Notes under the pieces: model-generated
Databases searched by the model: none
What the model was told of the DNA's origin: nothing
Seen by the model: the letters and a program-made list of their open reading frames with translations, nothing else
Shown here: positions 17,941 through 27,095 of the stretch, piece after piece
Position numbering within the stretch: the first letter of the stretch is position 1
Layout: every line of letters begins with the position of its first letter
Program-made: the position numbers and the translations under genes
Assembly (NCBI GenBank): GCA_022844565.1
Contig: JALHLK010000010.1
Location: forward strand, 87,618 to 151,617
Length of the DNA stretch: 64,000 nt
Source of the DNA: Saprospiraceae bacterium
GTDB lineage: Bacteria; Bacteroidota; Bacteroidia; Chitinophagales; Saprospiraceae
Reading direction: 5' to 3'

Positions 17941-18711
17941 ATGTTGTATCATAAAGTTTATAGAGCTGCAAATGAAAACCCAAAATGGGTAACCTTTATC
18001 CATGGAGCTGGAGGTAGCTCTTCGATATGGTATAAACAGATTAAATATTTTATGCAATACTTTAATGTATTGGTCATAGATCTGAGGGGACACGGCAAAT
18101 CACCAAAGGGAAATGGCACACACAATTACACCTTTAAAGAAATTACTAAAGAGGTAGTAGAAGTACTTGATCATTTAGATATTAAGAAAACACACATGGT
18201 GGGTATTTCTTTAGGTACCATCATCATTCGCGAAATAGCGGAGCATTGTCCAGAAAAAGTCGATAAACTCGTATTAGGCGGAGCCATTTTAAACTTTAAT
18301 CTTCAAGGTAAAATATTAATGAAACTAGGCGATTGGTTAAAATCTGTTTTGCCATATATGTTACTTTATAAATTGTTTGCCTTTGTAATATTACCGCGAA
18401 AAAATCATAAAGAGGCCAGAGTTTTGTTTGTTAATGAGGCCAAAAAGTTAGCTCAAAAGGAATTTGTTAGATGGTACAAATTAACAGCTTCGGTCAACAA
18501 GGTCCTGAAGTTTCATCGGGATGTACCTGTAGCACATCCTACACTTTATTTGATGGGAAGTGAAGACTATATGTTTTTAGAACCGATCAAACAAGTAATA
18601 AAAGACCAAAAAAATGCCATTCTACAGATTGTACAAGATTGTGGGCACGTGGTAAATGTAGAACAGCCTGTGGTTTTTAATCAGATGGTATTGGCTTATT
18701 TGAAAGATTAA
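17941..18711 (+). CDS. Alpha/beta hydrolase
   Basis: A 256-residue cytoplasmic alpha/beta-hydrolase. The oxyanion motif FIHGAGGSSSIW is at residues 19-30 and VIDLRGHGKS at 45-54. The nucleophile elbow VGISLGT gives Ser90, the acid is probably Asp209 (LMGSEDYMF), and the His is His236 (DCGHVVNVEQP), completing the triad. No signal peptide. The substrate cannot be predicted. It stands alone. Confidence 0.9.
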   Translation: MLYHKVYRAANENPKWVTFIHGAGGSSSIWYKQIKYFMQYFNVLVIDLRGHGKSPKGNGTHNYTFKEITKEVVEVLDHLDIKKTHMVGISLGTIIIREIAEHCPEKVDKLVLGGAILNFNLQGKILMKLGDWLKSVLPYMLLYKLFAFVILPRKNHKEARVLFVNEAKKLAQKEFVRWYKLTASVNKVLKFHRDVPVAHPTLYLMGSEDYMFLEPIKQVIKDQKNAILQIVQDCGHVVNVEQPVVFNQMVLAYLKD

Positions 18712-18795
18712 AACCATTTTTTCAAAGCTAACAGCTCAAGGCTCAAAGCTAATAGCCATTAAAAATCGTATAGAACCATTAATCTAGACCAAACC

Positions 18796-19707
18796 CTAAA
18801 TCTTCATCTTACTCCTCTTCATCAAATATTTTTGTAATACTTGATCAAGACCTTTATTGATGTCCGTCTCGACAAAATCAATTCTATATTGTAAGCATTT
18901 CATTTTTAGTCTTTCTTTAAAAGCGGCCACTTTTTCTACATACATCTCTTTTACTTGATTACTCTGAAGTCTGATTTCCTCACCGCTTTCCATGTCAACA
19001 AAGAGATAAGGCCTATTTTCATATTCAAATGCAACTTCATGCTTTTCATCTACTACGTGGAATAATACAACTTCGTGTTTAGCATATTTCAAGTGTTGTA
19101 GCGCGAGGAATAAATCCTCAGTGTCATCTCCGCCTTCAAACATATCGCTAAAAATGATGACTAATGAACGCTTATGAATACTGTCTGCTATTTGGTGTAT
19201 GGCTTTGGCAGCAGATGTGGTCTTATGATGGTTGGGCGATTTAATCAATTTATCTAAATAAGTAAGTAACAATTGGTAGTGCGTGGTAGAAGATTTGCAC
19301 CCTGTATGTTCGATCACTTCATCTTCAAAAAGGCTCAAACCGAAGGCATCTCTTTGTCTTCTGAATAGGTTCATAAGGCACGCTGCAGCAAGAGCGCTAT
19401 ATTCAAGTTTGTTTATTTTTGAGTTTTCGGGAAAGTACATAGAAGAAGATGTATCGATGATAATTTGACATCTTAAATTGGTTTCTTCTTCAAATTTTTT
19501 GATAAACATTTTGTCAGAACGCGCAAATACTTTCCAATCAATGTCCTTGGTGGACTCACCTTGATTGTAGATCCTGTGTTCTGCAAACTCCACACTAAAT
19601 CCGTGAAATGGACTTTTATGAAGACCAATGATAAAACCTTCGACTACTTGACGAGCCAATAAATCTAGGTTTTCTATTTGTTTTACATCAAAATTATCAA
19701 AAAACAT
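18796..19707 (-). CDS. DUF58 domain protein (VWA-like)
   Basis: A 303-residue DUF58 protein. The opening VVEGFIIGLHKSPFHGFSVEFAEHR and the motif YNQGESTKDIDWKVFARSDKMFIKKFEEE are diagnostic. The MIDAS-like IIIDTSSSMYFP (DxSxS) and a second aspartate in VIIFSDMFEGG suggest a metal-binding von Willebrand A fold. DUF58 genes usually sit next to a MoxR AAA ATPase; none is adjacent here. It has a TACCTTTG box upstream. Role (chaperone-like partner of MoxR) is family knowledge only. Confidence 0.9.
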   Translation of the reverse strand: MFFDNFDVKQIENLDLLARQVVEGFIIGLHKSPFHGFSVEFAEHRIYNQGESTKDIDWKVFARSDKMFIKKFEEETNLRCQIIIDTSSSMYFPENSKINKLEYSALAAACLMNLFRRQRDAFGLSLFEDEVIEHTGCKSSTTHYQLLLTYLDKLIKSPNHHKTTSAAKAIHQIADSIHKRSLVIIFSDMFEGGDDTEDLFLALQHLKYAKHEVVLFHVVDEKHEVAFEYENRPYLFVDMESGEEIRLQSNQVKEMYVEKVAAFKERLKMKCLQYRIDFVETDINKGLDQVLQKYLMKRSKMKI

Positions 19708-19779
19708 ATGTTTGTTTTACTATCTTATCTAAATAACATTGTAACAATAAAAGACATAATTGTTACGATTATTGTTTTA

Positions 19780-19787
19780 CAAAGGTA
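19780..19787 (-). promoter_or_regulatory. Candidate -7 box (TACCTTTG) for the DUF58 gene
   Basis: TACCTTTG on the minus strand, 72 bp upstream of the ATG at 19707, in the 101-bp gap after the ABC permease stop. It would separate the DUF58 gene from the ABC operon. Confidence 0.4.
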
Positions 19788-19808
19788 ATAAAAATGTTTC
19801 TACCAAGA

Positions 19809-20636
19809 CTATATATCTCTTTTCTTAAAAATCACCCATGTAAGACATACGATGACAATACTATAAATCAACGCCGATATAGACGCCTCTCCAAAAGTCA
19901 ATAAAGGTTTGAAGCCCCAAGCCTTCTCCATCCAAAAGTCTGGAAGCTTGAATAGAGGATTGGGCATAATGTCTTCTATACTATTGATAGGGTAGAAAAG
20001 TATACTTCTATGTTTGAAATAGTATAAATGTAACATCCTCATCAAAAATTCAAATATAAAGATGTATCCAAAATATGCTATGGTAGTTAACCCGCTACGT
20101 CTAATCAGAAATACCAACAAATTAGCAAAACTCAGATATCCAAAACTCATCAACCAAAACCTTGGGATAGCGTAATTGCTATCAAATATGATTTGAAAAT
20201 CGAGATCACTTGTGTGGATGACCCCATAAATTAGCGTTGAAAGCGTATAAATAAGGGTAGCAAAAGTAGCATAAGTAATGACTACCAAAAATTTAGATAA
20301 AAAATAATCTTGTTTTGTCCATCCATTGATGATAGATTGTCTGACAGTCTTGTATGAAAACTCTTGACAACCTTGTTGGATAACTAGAAAGCCTAAGAAG
20401 ATACACACAAGCCAATTTCCTATTTGACCTTGGTAATCCCAAACCGTAGGAAATTCGAAGAAGGTCTCGACAGAAGGTAGTGGTGGGGAAACATTGGGGA
20501 CCACTTCTTTGGCATACAAAATGATAAAACAAAATAATAATGTGAAAATGCCGAGGATCACCTTCGAAAGGTTATGATATCGGTATTTTTCGAATTCTAT
20601 TTGTAGGAAATAAAGGTATTTATTTATTTGGGTCAT
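19809..20636 (-). CDS. ABC transporter permease (ABC-2 type)
   Basis: A 275-residue membrane protein with about six hydrophobic segments (around residues 24-42, 73-90, 115-140, 152-175, 178-200, 248-270). No catalytic motifs, as expected for a permease. It begins 3 bp after the ATP-binding gene, so the two surely form one exporter. The substrate is unknown; such pairs are often linked to gliding, antimicrobial resistance or lipid/peptide export, but nothing here decides. Confidence 0.85.
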   Translation of the reverse strand: MTQINKYLYFLQIEFEKYRYHNLSKVILGIFTLLFCFIILYAKEVVPNVSPPLPSVETFFEFPTVWDYQGQIGNWLVCIFLGFLVIQQGCQEFSYKTVRQSIINGWTKQDYFLSKFLVVITYATFATLIYTLSTLIYGVIHTSDLDFQIIFDSNYAIPRFWLMSFGYLSFANLLVFLIRRSGLTTIAYFGYIFIFEFLMRMLHLYYFKHRSILFYPINSIEDIMPNPLFKLPDFWMEKAWGFKPLLTFGEASISALIYSIVIVCLTWVIFKKRDI

Positions 20637-20639
20637 GAC

Positions 20640-21530
20640 TTAAGATTTAGAGGTAATGGTGATGAATTCTTCTTCTAATTTTCGAGTACGGACCACTAAA
20701 TGCGTGAGTGCAATACCGTCGTTTAAGAGAAGTGTGTTTAATTGAGCAGCATTGATATCTTCTGTAATACTACACTCAATAAAGTTCTTCTCTTTTTTGA
20801 TTAATTTTATAAATTCTTTGTCCTCAATCCATTGCAGAAGTTTGGGCTGGTCTTCGGCATTGATTTCTGCAAATTGATCATTGCTTAAGATAGCTCCGAT
20901 GGGTCCTGATGCCAATAATTCGCCACTTTTTAGAATGGCAACATGGCTGCAAATTTTCTCTACTTCATCAAGAATGTGGCTGGCCATAATGATCGTTTTA
21001 TTGCTTTGAGACACGGATTTTATCACGTTGCGAACATCTGCTATACCCTGGGGATCAAGTCCATTGGTAGGCTCATCAAATATGAGCACTTCTGGATCGC
21101 CTAGCAGTGTTGCACCTATAGCTAATCTTTGTTTCATCCCTAAAGAATAACTTTGAAAAGGTGATTTTCTTCTTTGGATTAACCCAACTAATTCTAAAAT
21201 TTCATCCACTTTAGGGTTGGGAATTTGCTTGATTTTTGCAACGATTCTAAGGTTTTGATCGGCATTGAGATAAGGGTAGAAGTTAGGTGTTTCTAATACG
21301 GCTCCAATTTTCCTACGATGATGGTCTCCATACTTGCCTTCAAACCATATAAAATTGCCGCTATCTTGCTTTAAGATATTGAGTAAAATGCCCAAAGTGG
21401 TGGTTTTGCCGCTACCATTTGGTCCAAGTATCCCAACGACTTCCCCTTGCTGTACAGTCAGGTTCAAATGCCAGAGTGCTTTAATACTACCATAAGATTT
21501 GGCCAATGCGTTAGTTTCTAAAACAGTCAT
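20640..21530 (-). CDS. ABC transporter ATP-binding protein
   Basis: A 296-residue ATPase subunit. Walker A GPNGSGKTTTL is near residue 37, the signature SLGMKQRLAIG near 134, and Walker B VLIFDEPTNGLDPQG near 155. IIMASHILDEVEKICSHVAI provides the switch His. The C-terminal 80 residues are the extension typical of drug/lantibiotic-type ABC-2 exporters. It precedes and is coupled to the permease (3-bp gap). Confidence 0.95.
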   Translation of the reverse strand: MTVLETNALAKSYGSIKALWHLNLTVQQGEVVGILGPNGSGKTTTLGILLNILKQDSGNFIWFEGKYGDHHRRKIGAVLETPNFYPYLNADQNLRIVAKIKQIPNPKVDEILELVGLIQRRKSPFQSYSLGMKQRLAIGATLLGDPEVLIFDEPTNGLDPQGIADVRNVIKSVSQSNKTIIMASHILDEVEKICSHVAILKSGELLASGPIGAILSNDQFAEINAEDQPKLLQWIEDKEFIKLIKKEKNFIECSITEDINAAQLNTLLLNDGIALTHLVVRTRKLEEEFITITSKS

Positions 21531-21756
21531 AGTTTTATTAAAATTTGATGTAATGATAACAATTCTATAAATGAAAGCGAATATTAAATAGAGATAATGA
21601 TGGAAATATTCGATGAAAGCTGAGTGGGAAGGGGAAATATGAAAATATTTAGCAATAAAACTTTAAGTCAAGTATGAATGATAATTTTGAAACTATTCGT
21701 TTATTATAAAAAATTACTATAATTGTCATTTAAAGGAAATAGACCATACTTTTATT

Positions 21757-21774
21757 ATCACATGATCATGTGAT
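21757..21774. promoter_or_regulatory. Palindromic operator site 1 (ATCACATGATCATGTGAT)
   Basis: A perfect 18-bp palindrome. It ends 31 bp upstream of the TAAATTTG box of the response-regulator operon. Five more copies occur between 25.8 and 29.0 kb, three of them 32 bp from a similar box. Likely an activator site, giving autoregulation of this two-component operon (inference). Confidence 0.8.
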
Positions 21775-21805
21775 GCTTAAAATTAGATTTGGAATAATAA
21801 TTGTC

Positions 21806-21813
21806 TAAATTTG
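21806..21813 (+). promoter_or_regulatory. -7 box (TAAATTTG) of the two-component operon
   Basis: Matches TAnnTTTG, 29 bp upstream of the ATG at 21843 and 31 bp downstream of palindrome 1. No TTTG at the proper -33 spacing, consistent with activator dependence. It places the transcript start near 21820, which rules out a start codon at 21801. Confidence 0.65.
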
Positions 21814-21842
21814 TAATTATAATCAGAAATCATCTTAAAGTT

Positions 21843-22472
21843 ATGATAAAAGTCGCCGTATACGAAGACAATAAAGGCCTCAGAGAGGTTTTGACAACTA
21901 TTATTAGGGAGAGCTCCGAGTTTGAGTTAGCAGGTGAATTTGGTCATTGTCTCGACATACTTACCAATACAAAAGCTTTTCAACCAAATGTGATTTTGAT
22001 GGATATAGATATGCCTTTTAAATCAGGTATTGAAGGGGCTTCTGAAGTGAAAAAGGAGTTTCCTCATATAGAAATTTTAATGAACACGGTATTTGATGAT
22101 GATGATCGTATTTTTGATTCCATAAAGGCTGGTGCGTCAGGTTATCTTTTGAAGAAAAATTCATTGATGAGTTTGTTATCAGCTATTAAAGACGTAGCTA
22201 TAGGAGGTGCACCTATGAGTCCTTCTATTGCTCGAAAAGTCATAGAATTTCAAAAACAATTAAGTGGAAAGAAAGGTAGAGCACTCGATCTTAATGATAG
22301 AGAATTCCAAATATTGAGTTTATTATCGCGAGGCAACAGTTATAAGATGGTGGCAGAAGAAGTCAATCTAAGTATAGATACGATAAGGTCACACGTTAAA
22401 AAGATTTATGAGAAGCTCCATGTACACAGCGTGACAGAAGCTATTCACAAAGTTTTTATTGATAAAATCTAA
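21843..22472 (+). CDS. LuxR/NarL-type response regulator
   Basis: A 209-residue two-component regulator. The receiver domain (1-120) has the acidic pair in VYEDN, phospho-acceptor Asp54 (ILMDIDMP), a Thr in MNTVFDDDD and Lys in YLLKKN. The C-terminal LuxR helix-turn-helix spans about 145-205 (LNDREFQILSLLSRGNSYKMVAEE, then NLSIDTIRSHVKKIYEKLHVHSVTEA). ATG at 21843 is chosen because the receiver begins there and the promoter box lies just upstream; a longer frame from 21801 would start before the predicted transcript start. It is followed 12 bp later by its probable sensor kinase. NarL-type proteins bind inverted repeats as dimers, making it the best candidate to bind the six palindromes. Confidence 0.93.
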   Translation: MIKVAVYEDNKGLREVLTTIIRESSEFELAGEFGHCLDILTNTKAFQPNVILMDIDMPFKSGIEGASEVKKEFPHIEILMNTVFDDDDRIFDSIKAGASGYLLKKNSLMSLLSAIKDVAIGGAPMSPSIARKVIEFQKQLSGKKGRALDLNDREFQILSLLSRGNSYKMVAEEVNLSIDTIRSHVKKIYEKLHVHSVTEAIHKVFIDKI

Positions 22473-22484
22473 GTATTTATATCA

Positions 22485-25454
22485 TTGGAAAGGGCATTTA
22501 GCATAAAGAATTTAAAGATTAAGATATTATTATTTATACTTCTTTACGCCAAATTATTAGCATCTCAAGAACAGAAGAAATACTTTATACATTACGGCCA
22601 CAAAGAGGGATTATACACGAACGAGATCTACAATACCTATAAATCAACTGATGGCTTTATGTGGTTAAATTCAGAAGCTGGTTTAATTAGGTTTGATGGT
22701 CATTCCTTTCTCAAAGCTTCAGAATTGTTTCAAAGTAGTCGCCAAATTTTAGATAATTTTCAAAGTGAAGGAGTTTTGGATAATGACAAATTGCTGTTTC
22801 TTGATAAGGATACAATATATGAATGTGATCTTTTGAAATACCAATGTAAAAGGACCATTATACCTAAAAAATTAATGAATTCAAAAATATTTACTACAAA
22901 GGTAAATGGTGTTTATTACTTTTTGAGTTCCAACAAAATTTATAAGTTTTATAATGAGGCCAAAATATTTAGAGAAGTTAAGGTCGAAATGAATGGTCGG
23001 AAAATCTTAAGCTTATTACCGACGCAGAATAAAGGAATAATAATTGTGACTGCCGAACGAGTTTATGTGGTTAATGAAAGAGGGGTTATACTTGATGAAA
23101 TTATCCATCCGAATAGTCCTAGTCCTGGTTTTTTGGTAGCACATGCAATAGATGATCAAAACATCATTCTTGGTACTTGGGAAGAGGGGTTGCTAATTTA
23201 CAACTTAAATACAAAAAAGGGAGAGGCCATTTACTGGAATAATCGAAATTTGACACATCAAGCTGTACTATCTCTTTATGTAGATTCAAATCAAAAAGTA
23301 TGGATAAGTAGTATAACAGGGCTTAGGACGTATGATTTAAAAACAAAAGAATTTGAGTTATTGAGTAGTGATCAACAAAATAAATTTTCAGTTTTTGGCA
23401 ATGTGTTTTCAACAATGATGGATGATCAAGGTATTTATTGGTTCTCAACAAGAAAAGGAATTTCAATATATAGTCCAAATTACAAACCAATTAAATCAAT
23501 TCCCATAAATTATTCAGATATTCAAGTAAAAACAAGCATTGAATCTATGGCATTTAAGCCCAATTATAAAGATTCAATTGTTATGTTAAATTTTTATTAT
23601 GAAAGAACGATCAAATACGATGTGGTCAACTTTAGATCAGTTCCTTTTGAAGGAAATGAAAAAGAATTTTTTAACAAAAAAACATCATTTCTAGATCTTA
23701 CTTATTACCGACAATTCTTAATGGCGATAAGAAGTGATTATAAAGTTTTTATGGTAGATCAAGAAAAGGATATCATTTTGCAAGTAGATGGGAATAAAGA
23801 CAATGACATAATACTGAGATTTAAGATGCTTGATAAATTGTATTGTTTGTCTCTTGGAGGATTATATGAATTTTCAAAAGATGGACTTTCCATGAAAAAG
23901 GATTATCAATTAATGGATTTCTGCAAGAAGAATGGTTTAAGAGCTTTCATTCAAGATATTAGTTTTCAAAATGGATTGTATTTTTACCTTACCCACGATC
24001 CTGCATCAAATCATTTTATAATTATCACATTTGATGAAATAAAAAAGAAATTTCAAAAATACCCAATAAAAGTTAAAAACGACGGAAAGAATTTTAAGGT
24101 CGAAAGCATGAAAATATCCAAAAATGGTAAAATTTTACTAACCAGCCAAGCTGGAATACTTTCTGGTACGATGATGGGTGATAGTCTGCAATTTGAATTA
24201 ATCGATAACTTTTTTGGAAGGCCTATATCTAGTTTGCACAATTTAGTTTCTGACGATGATAGTATCTTTTGGGCAAAACAAGACTTAGGGCTTTATAAAT
24301 TAAATAGTATTGATAAAAGATGTGTGGATTACTCTGCATACAACAGTGCGGTAGAATCTCATTACCATGGCTCACTTTACCAATCTAACAATACTAAGAA
24401 TATTTATCTGATTGGGGATTATACACTTGACTATATTGAACACACCAACAAGATTGATACAACCATTAGATTTATTCAACTTACGGATATGAAAATCGAT
24501 GGAAAGCGAGTGCCTTTTGATAAAGATCAAGTTGAAGTGACACTTAAACCGAGCACGAAGAGTCTAGAATTGCATTTTGGCAATTTTGATTACACAAATT
24601 CAAAGGAACAACTTTTAGATTATAGTATTCTGGGTTCTGATTGGTCTGCTATGGACGGCAATAAGTTAATACTTAATAACCTAAAAAGTGGAGAATTCGT
24701 TTTGAAAATAAGAATTCTGAATTTTGATGGAAATTTTGTACCTGCAGCATTTTTAATGAAAGTCATTGTAAAACCTCCCTTTAGGCAGACTTGGTGGTTT
24801 ATAGCTTTGGTATCATCACTTACTGGTTTTATTATTTGGTCAGTTTTCAAAATGCGCGTAAATGAATTAAAAAGATTAGAAAAATTAAGACTAGACATTG
24901 CTCGAAACCTACACGATGACATGGGTAGCCAGTTATCTCAACTTAAGATGTTGAGTGAGTATAATGCCAAGGTTAAAGGTATAAAAGACTTCAATACCAT
25001 TAGTGAAAAATTGGCTGAAGTGATGCAAAATATGTCGGAAATCGTATGGAGTATCAATCCTAAATATGATAGTTTTGCCATCACCATTTCCAAATTAGTG
25101 GAGTACGGTATTGATATTTATGAAAAGAAAGGCATTAAATTTCATTTAGACATAGAAGAAAGTAAAAACAATGTTTCATTAAACCTTGAAAATAGAAGAC
25201 ATATCTATCTTATTTTTAAAGAAGCTATGAACAATAGTCTTAAATATTCTGGTGCTACAGAAGTAACTTTTTCTGTAAAAAAATCTGGAAAACATACTAT
25301 CCTAAAATTACATGACAATGGTATCGGCTTTGACCCAACATTAATTAAATTGGGTAATGGACTTCTGAATATGCAAGCCAGGGCTGAAGCGATGAGGTGC
25401 GTACTTAGTATTTCTTCTCTAGATGGTGGGACAATTGTGGAATTGGTGATTTGA
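22485..25454 (+). CDS. Sensor histidine kinase with beta-propeller and Y_Y_Y sensor domains (TTG start)
   Basis: A 989-residue sensor kinase. It has a signal/anchor segment (LKIKILLFILLYAKLLASQ), then a large periplasmic region with Reg_prop-like propeller repeats (for example YKSTDGFMWLNSEAGLIRFDG). A Y_Y_Y-type domain (about 640-760) precedes a membrane helix TWWFIALVSSLTGFIIWSVF near 768. The cytoplasmic part is a HisKA_3 dimerisation domain with the phospho-His in RNLHDDMGSQLSQLK (about 805) and a HATPase domain (EAMNNSLKYSGATE, LHDNGIGFD, GNGLLNMQARAEAM). The frame follows the regulator's stop in the same reading frame, and no ATG exists before the signal segment, so TTG at 22485 is the likely start. 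This architecture suits sensing an extracellular carbohydrate or surface signal, but the ligand is unknown. Confidence 0.9.
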   Translation: MERAFSIKNLKIKILLFILLYAKLLASQEQKKYFIHYGHKEGLYTNEIYNTYKSTDGFMWLNSEAGLIRFDGHSFLKASELFQSSRQILDNFQSEGVLDNDKLLFLDKDTIYECDLLKYQCKRTIIPKKLMNSKIFTTKVNGVYYFLSSNKIYKFYNEAKIFREVKVEMNGRKILSLLPTQNKGIIIVTAERVYVVNERGVILDEIIHPNSPSPGFLVAHAIDDQNIILGTWEEGLLIYNLNTKKGEAIYWNNRNLTHQAVLSLYVDSNQKVWISSITGLRTYDLKTKEFELLSSDQQNKFSVFGNVFSTMMDDQGIYWFSTRKGISIYSPNYKPIKSIPINYSDIQVKTSIESMAFKPNYKDSIVMLNFYYERTIKYDVVNFRSVPFEGNEKEFFNKKTSFLDLTYYRQFLMAIRSDYKVFMVDQEKDIILQVDGNKDNDIILRFKMLDKLYCLSLGGLYEFSKDGLSMKKDYQLMDFCKKNGLRAFIQDISFQNGLYFYLTHDPASNHFIIITFDEIKKKFQKYPIKVKNDGKNFKVESMKISKNGKILLTSQAGILSGTMMGDSLQFELIDNFFGRPISSLHNLVSDDDSIFWAKQDLGLYKLNSIDKRCVDYSAYNSAVESHYHGSLYQSNNTKNIYLIGDYTLDYIEHTNKIDTTIRFIQLTDMKIDGKRVPFDKDQVEVTLKPSTKSLELHFGNFDYTNSKEQLLDYSILGSDWSAMDGNKLILNNLKSGEFVLKIRILNFDGNFVPAAFLMKVIVKPPFRQTWWFIALVSSLTGFIIWSVFKMRVNELKRLEKLRLDIARNLHDDMGSQLSQLKMLSEYNAKVKGIKDFNTISEKLAEVMQNMSEIVWSINPKYDSFAITISKLVEYGIDIYEKKGIKFHLDIEESKNNVSLNLENRRHIYLIFKEAMNNSLKYSGATEVTFSVKKSGKHTILKLHDNGIGFDPTLIKLGNGLLNMQARAEAMRCVLSISSLDGGTIVELVI

Positions 25455-25542
25455 GTTTGAAACAAGCGAAGCGCAGTCCCGCCTAAGCGGGAGAAAAAGT
25501 TTGAAACAAGCGAAGCGCAGTCCCGCCTAAGTGGGAGTAAAA
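25455..25542. repeat. Two tandem 44-bp units, each with a GC-rich hairpin
   Basis: Units at 25455-25498 and 25499-25542 differ at very few positions. Each contains gaaacaagcgaagcgcag and the hairpin TCCCGC-ctaa-GCGGGA (25477-25492; in copy 2 the right arm is GTGGGA, keeping pairing by G-U). They begin at the kinase stop and may act as a transcription barrier or RNA 3'-end stabiliser, though no T-tract follows. Confidence 0.8.
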
Positions 25543-25825
25543 AGTTCTGAAGTAAACAATTGAAATTGTTTAAATGGTGATTTTGTACGGAGGACGGAGA
25601 AGGGAGACTGGTAGGGTAGGAATGTTTTGATTTAAAAAATTAGAGGACATTGCCAAAGATATTTTTTTTGGATTTTCAATATTTTGAAAGAGCTTCTAAA
25701 GTTAATTGCCTCAGTTGGTCAATGATAGTGTCACAAGTTTTAACCTTTGGACAATGATATAGATATCTCTGACTTGGCTTCAGCCCAATATGTCTCATTA
25801 GTTTTTTCAATAAATAGATCAATTT

Positions 25826-25843
25826 TTCTCATGATCGTGTGAT
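25826..25843. promoter_or_regulatory. Palindromic site 2 (diverged, orphan)
   Basis: TTCTCATGATCGTGTGAT, three mismatches to the perfect palindrome. The sequence after it (accttttattttttagatcatt) closely matches that after site 4, but no TAnnTTTG box lies 32 bp away and no gene starts within 200 bp. Probably a duplicated, decayed promoter or an auxiliary site. Confidence 0.55.
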
Positions 25844-25948
25844 ACCTTTTATTTTTTAGATCATTTGTCAGACAAAACCCTTTTTTTGGTTAAAAGCAAT
25901 ACTATTGATGACTAAGAGTGGTTTGAATGACATATTTTTGTCATATGA

Positions 25949-25966
25949 TTCACATGATCATGTGAT
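25949..25966. promoter_or_regulatory. Palindromic site 3
   Basis: TTCACATGATCATGTGAT, one mismatch to site 1. It ends 32 bp upstream of the TAATTTTG box of the lipoprotein gene at 26076. Confidence 0.75.
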
Positions 25967-25998
25967 GGTAAAAGTTAGAGAAGCAGTATTCAAAACAG

Positions 25999-26006
25999 TA
26001 ATTTTG
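25999..26006 (+). promoter_or_regulatory. -7 box (TAATTTTG) of the lipoprotein gene
   Basis: Matches TAnnTTTG, 32 bp after palindrome 3 and 69 bp before the ATG at 26076. No proper -33 TTTG. Confidence 0.6.
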
Positions 26007-26075
26007 TAATGTATTAAATGATCGATTTGATCAAAAGGTGGGTACTGCCTGTTCAGCCACAAAAAACTGTTTATT

Positions 26076-26768
26076 ATGAGTAAATTTAATTTTTCGACAA
26101 TGGTAGCCTTTATTTTATTAGGTCTTTTGTATCAATCCTGTCAAACGGAAAGTAGTAATGATGCAAAAGCAGAAGTACATTCAAAACTTATTGAAGTATC
26201 TGATAAAATGGGCAATAAGGCAGTAGTCAAAATTTCTTCAATTAATGAGGCTTTATTGGAAGTTGTGAATTCTGAAAAGCTTATTTTAGAAACCACAAAA
26301 AAAACTTTTGAGGAGTTAAATAAAGGCATCACAGCCTTTAATGAAAAAAGCGCAAGTGAAAGGATAGTGCAAAATAAGACCAATAACCAAAATCACATTG
26401 CTATTGATATTGTATCTGTAGATCTTAAACCTGATGTAAAAGGTTATAGTGTCAGAATAATCGAAGACGAATTAAAACAAAGGTTTTTGTATTATTACAG
26501 TTACGGTTCACCAGTAGGGAGTAATGCTTTTTATTATGAATTACTTAGGAATTCCGATTTAAGAGGTTATCATGAACTAATCCTTCAAGGTTCTAAAGAT
26601 GGACTTTTATTTACTACTATAAACATGTGGAATGCAAGATTTCCGGGTCAAAACTATTCTTATTGTGGCAAAAGGATTAATAGAGAATTTAGGTTTGGCC
26701 TAAATCACATAGGATCAGGAATAATTGGGTTTAGACATTATTGGTTTGTTAGTGTTTGTAGATCTTAG
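26076..26768 (+). CDS. Lipoprotein of unknown function controlled by palindrome 3
   Basis: A 230-residue protein with a lipoprotein signal (LGLLYQSC, Cys22). A charged helical region (about 30-100, SDKMGNKAVVKISSINEALLEVVNSEKL) is followed by a compact C-terminal part rich in Tyr, Gly and Asn with two cysteines (YCGKRINREFRFGLNHIGSG, VSVCRS). I do not recognise a family. Its promoter shares the palindrome and spacing of the two-component operon, so it belongs to the same regulon. Confidence 0.8.
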   Translation: MSKFNFSTMVAFILLGLLYQSCQTESSNDAKAEVHSKLIEVSDKMGNKAVVKISSINEALLEVVNSEKLILETTKKTFEELNKGITAFNEKSASERIVQNKTNNQNHIAIDIVSVDLKPDVKGYSVRIIEDELKQRFLYYYSYGSPVGSNAFYYELLRNSDLRGYHELILQGSKDGLLFTTINMWNARFPGQNYSYCGKRINREFRFGLNHIGSGIIGFRHYWFVSVCRS

Positions 26769-26971
26769 CATCCGCAACTAATCATTACTTTTTAAAAGTT
26801 AATTCAGCCATAAAAAATGATAGATATCTACTATTTCTTGTGGCTTTTTTCATCTATATTTTTTCAGTTTATATTTTAGATTATTCATTTTATGATGTTC
26901 TTTATAAGGAGTCGTTAATAAAAAAAGTGTCCAAATTTGGCATCTTTATTTTATTATTTTTAAAGGCGTAA
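26762..26971 (+). pseudogene. Possible relic or unstarted membrane frame
   Basis: An open frame from 26762 to the TAA at 26969-26971 encodes a membrane-like peptide: after AIKNDRY come LLFLVAFFIYIFSVYIL and, after a polar stretch, KFGIFILLFLKA. It has no ATG; only a GTG near 26845 or rarer codons could start it. The two hydrophobic helices with a KND...R lead look like real protein, perhaps the remnant of a membrane module once linked to the LytTR domain. Weak evidence. Confidence 0.25.
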
Positions 26972-27095
26972 ATAAGGATAATATCCACAGCTACTTGATG
27001 AATTTACAACAAGAAGTGCTTTAAGAAGTCCTTACAAAGGATTTTAGCTCTGAACTGAGTTAGCTGTGCCACAGCTTAGACCAATCAAAAGACGA

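Larger units (their letters stand above)
21531..21842. other. 312-bp divergent gap with the first copy of the 18-bp palindrome
   Basis: Between the divergent ABC operon and the response-regulator operon. Its right half carries the palindrome and -7 box listed below. The left half (21545-21750) is AT-rich without clear structure. Confidence 0.6.
25455..26075. other. 621-bp gap with repeats and two palindromes
   Basis: Starts directly after the kinase stop with a 44-bp tandem repeat. It then carries palindrome sites 2 and 3 and the promoter of the lipoprotein gene (all listed). Positions 25545-25820 contain no coding frame that I trust. Confidence 0.6.

Noticed and set aside
21801..21842. Longer response-regulator start at 21801
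   Set aside because: It lies upstream of the predicted transcript start (box 21806-21813) and adds residues before the receiver domain; ATG at 21843 fits better.
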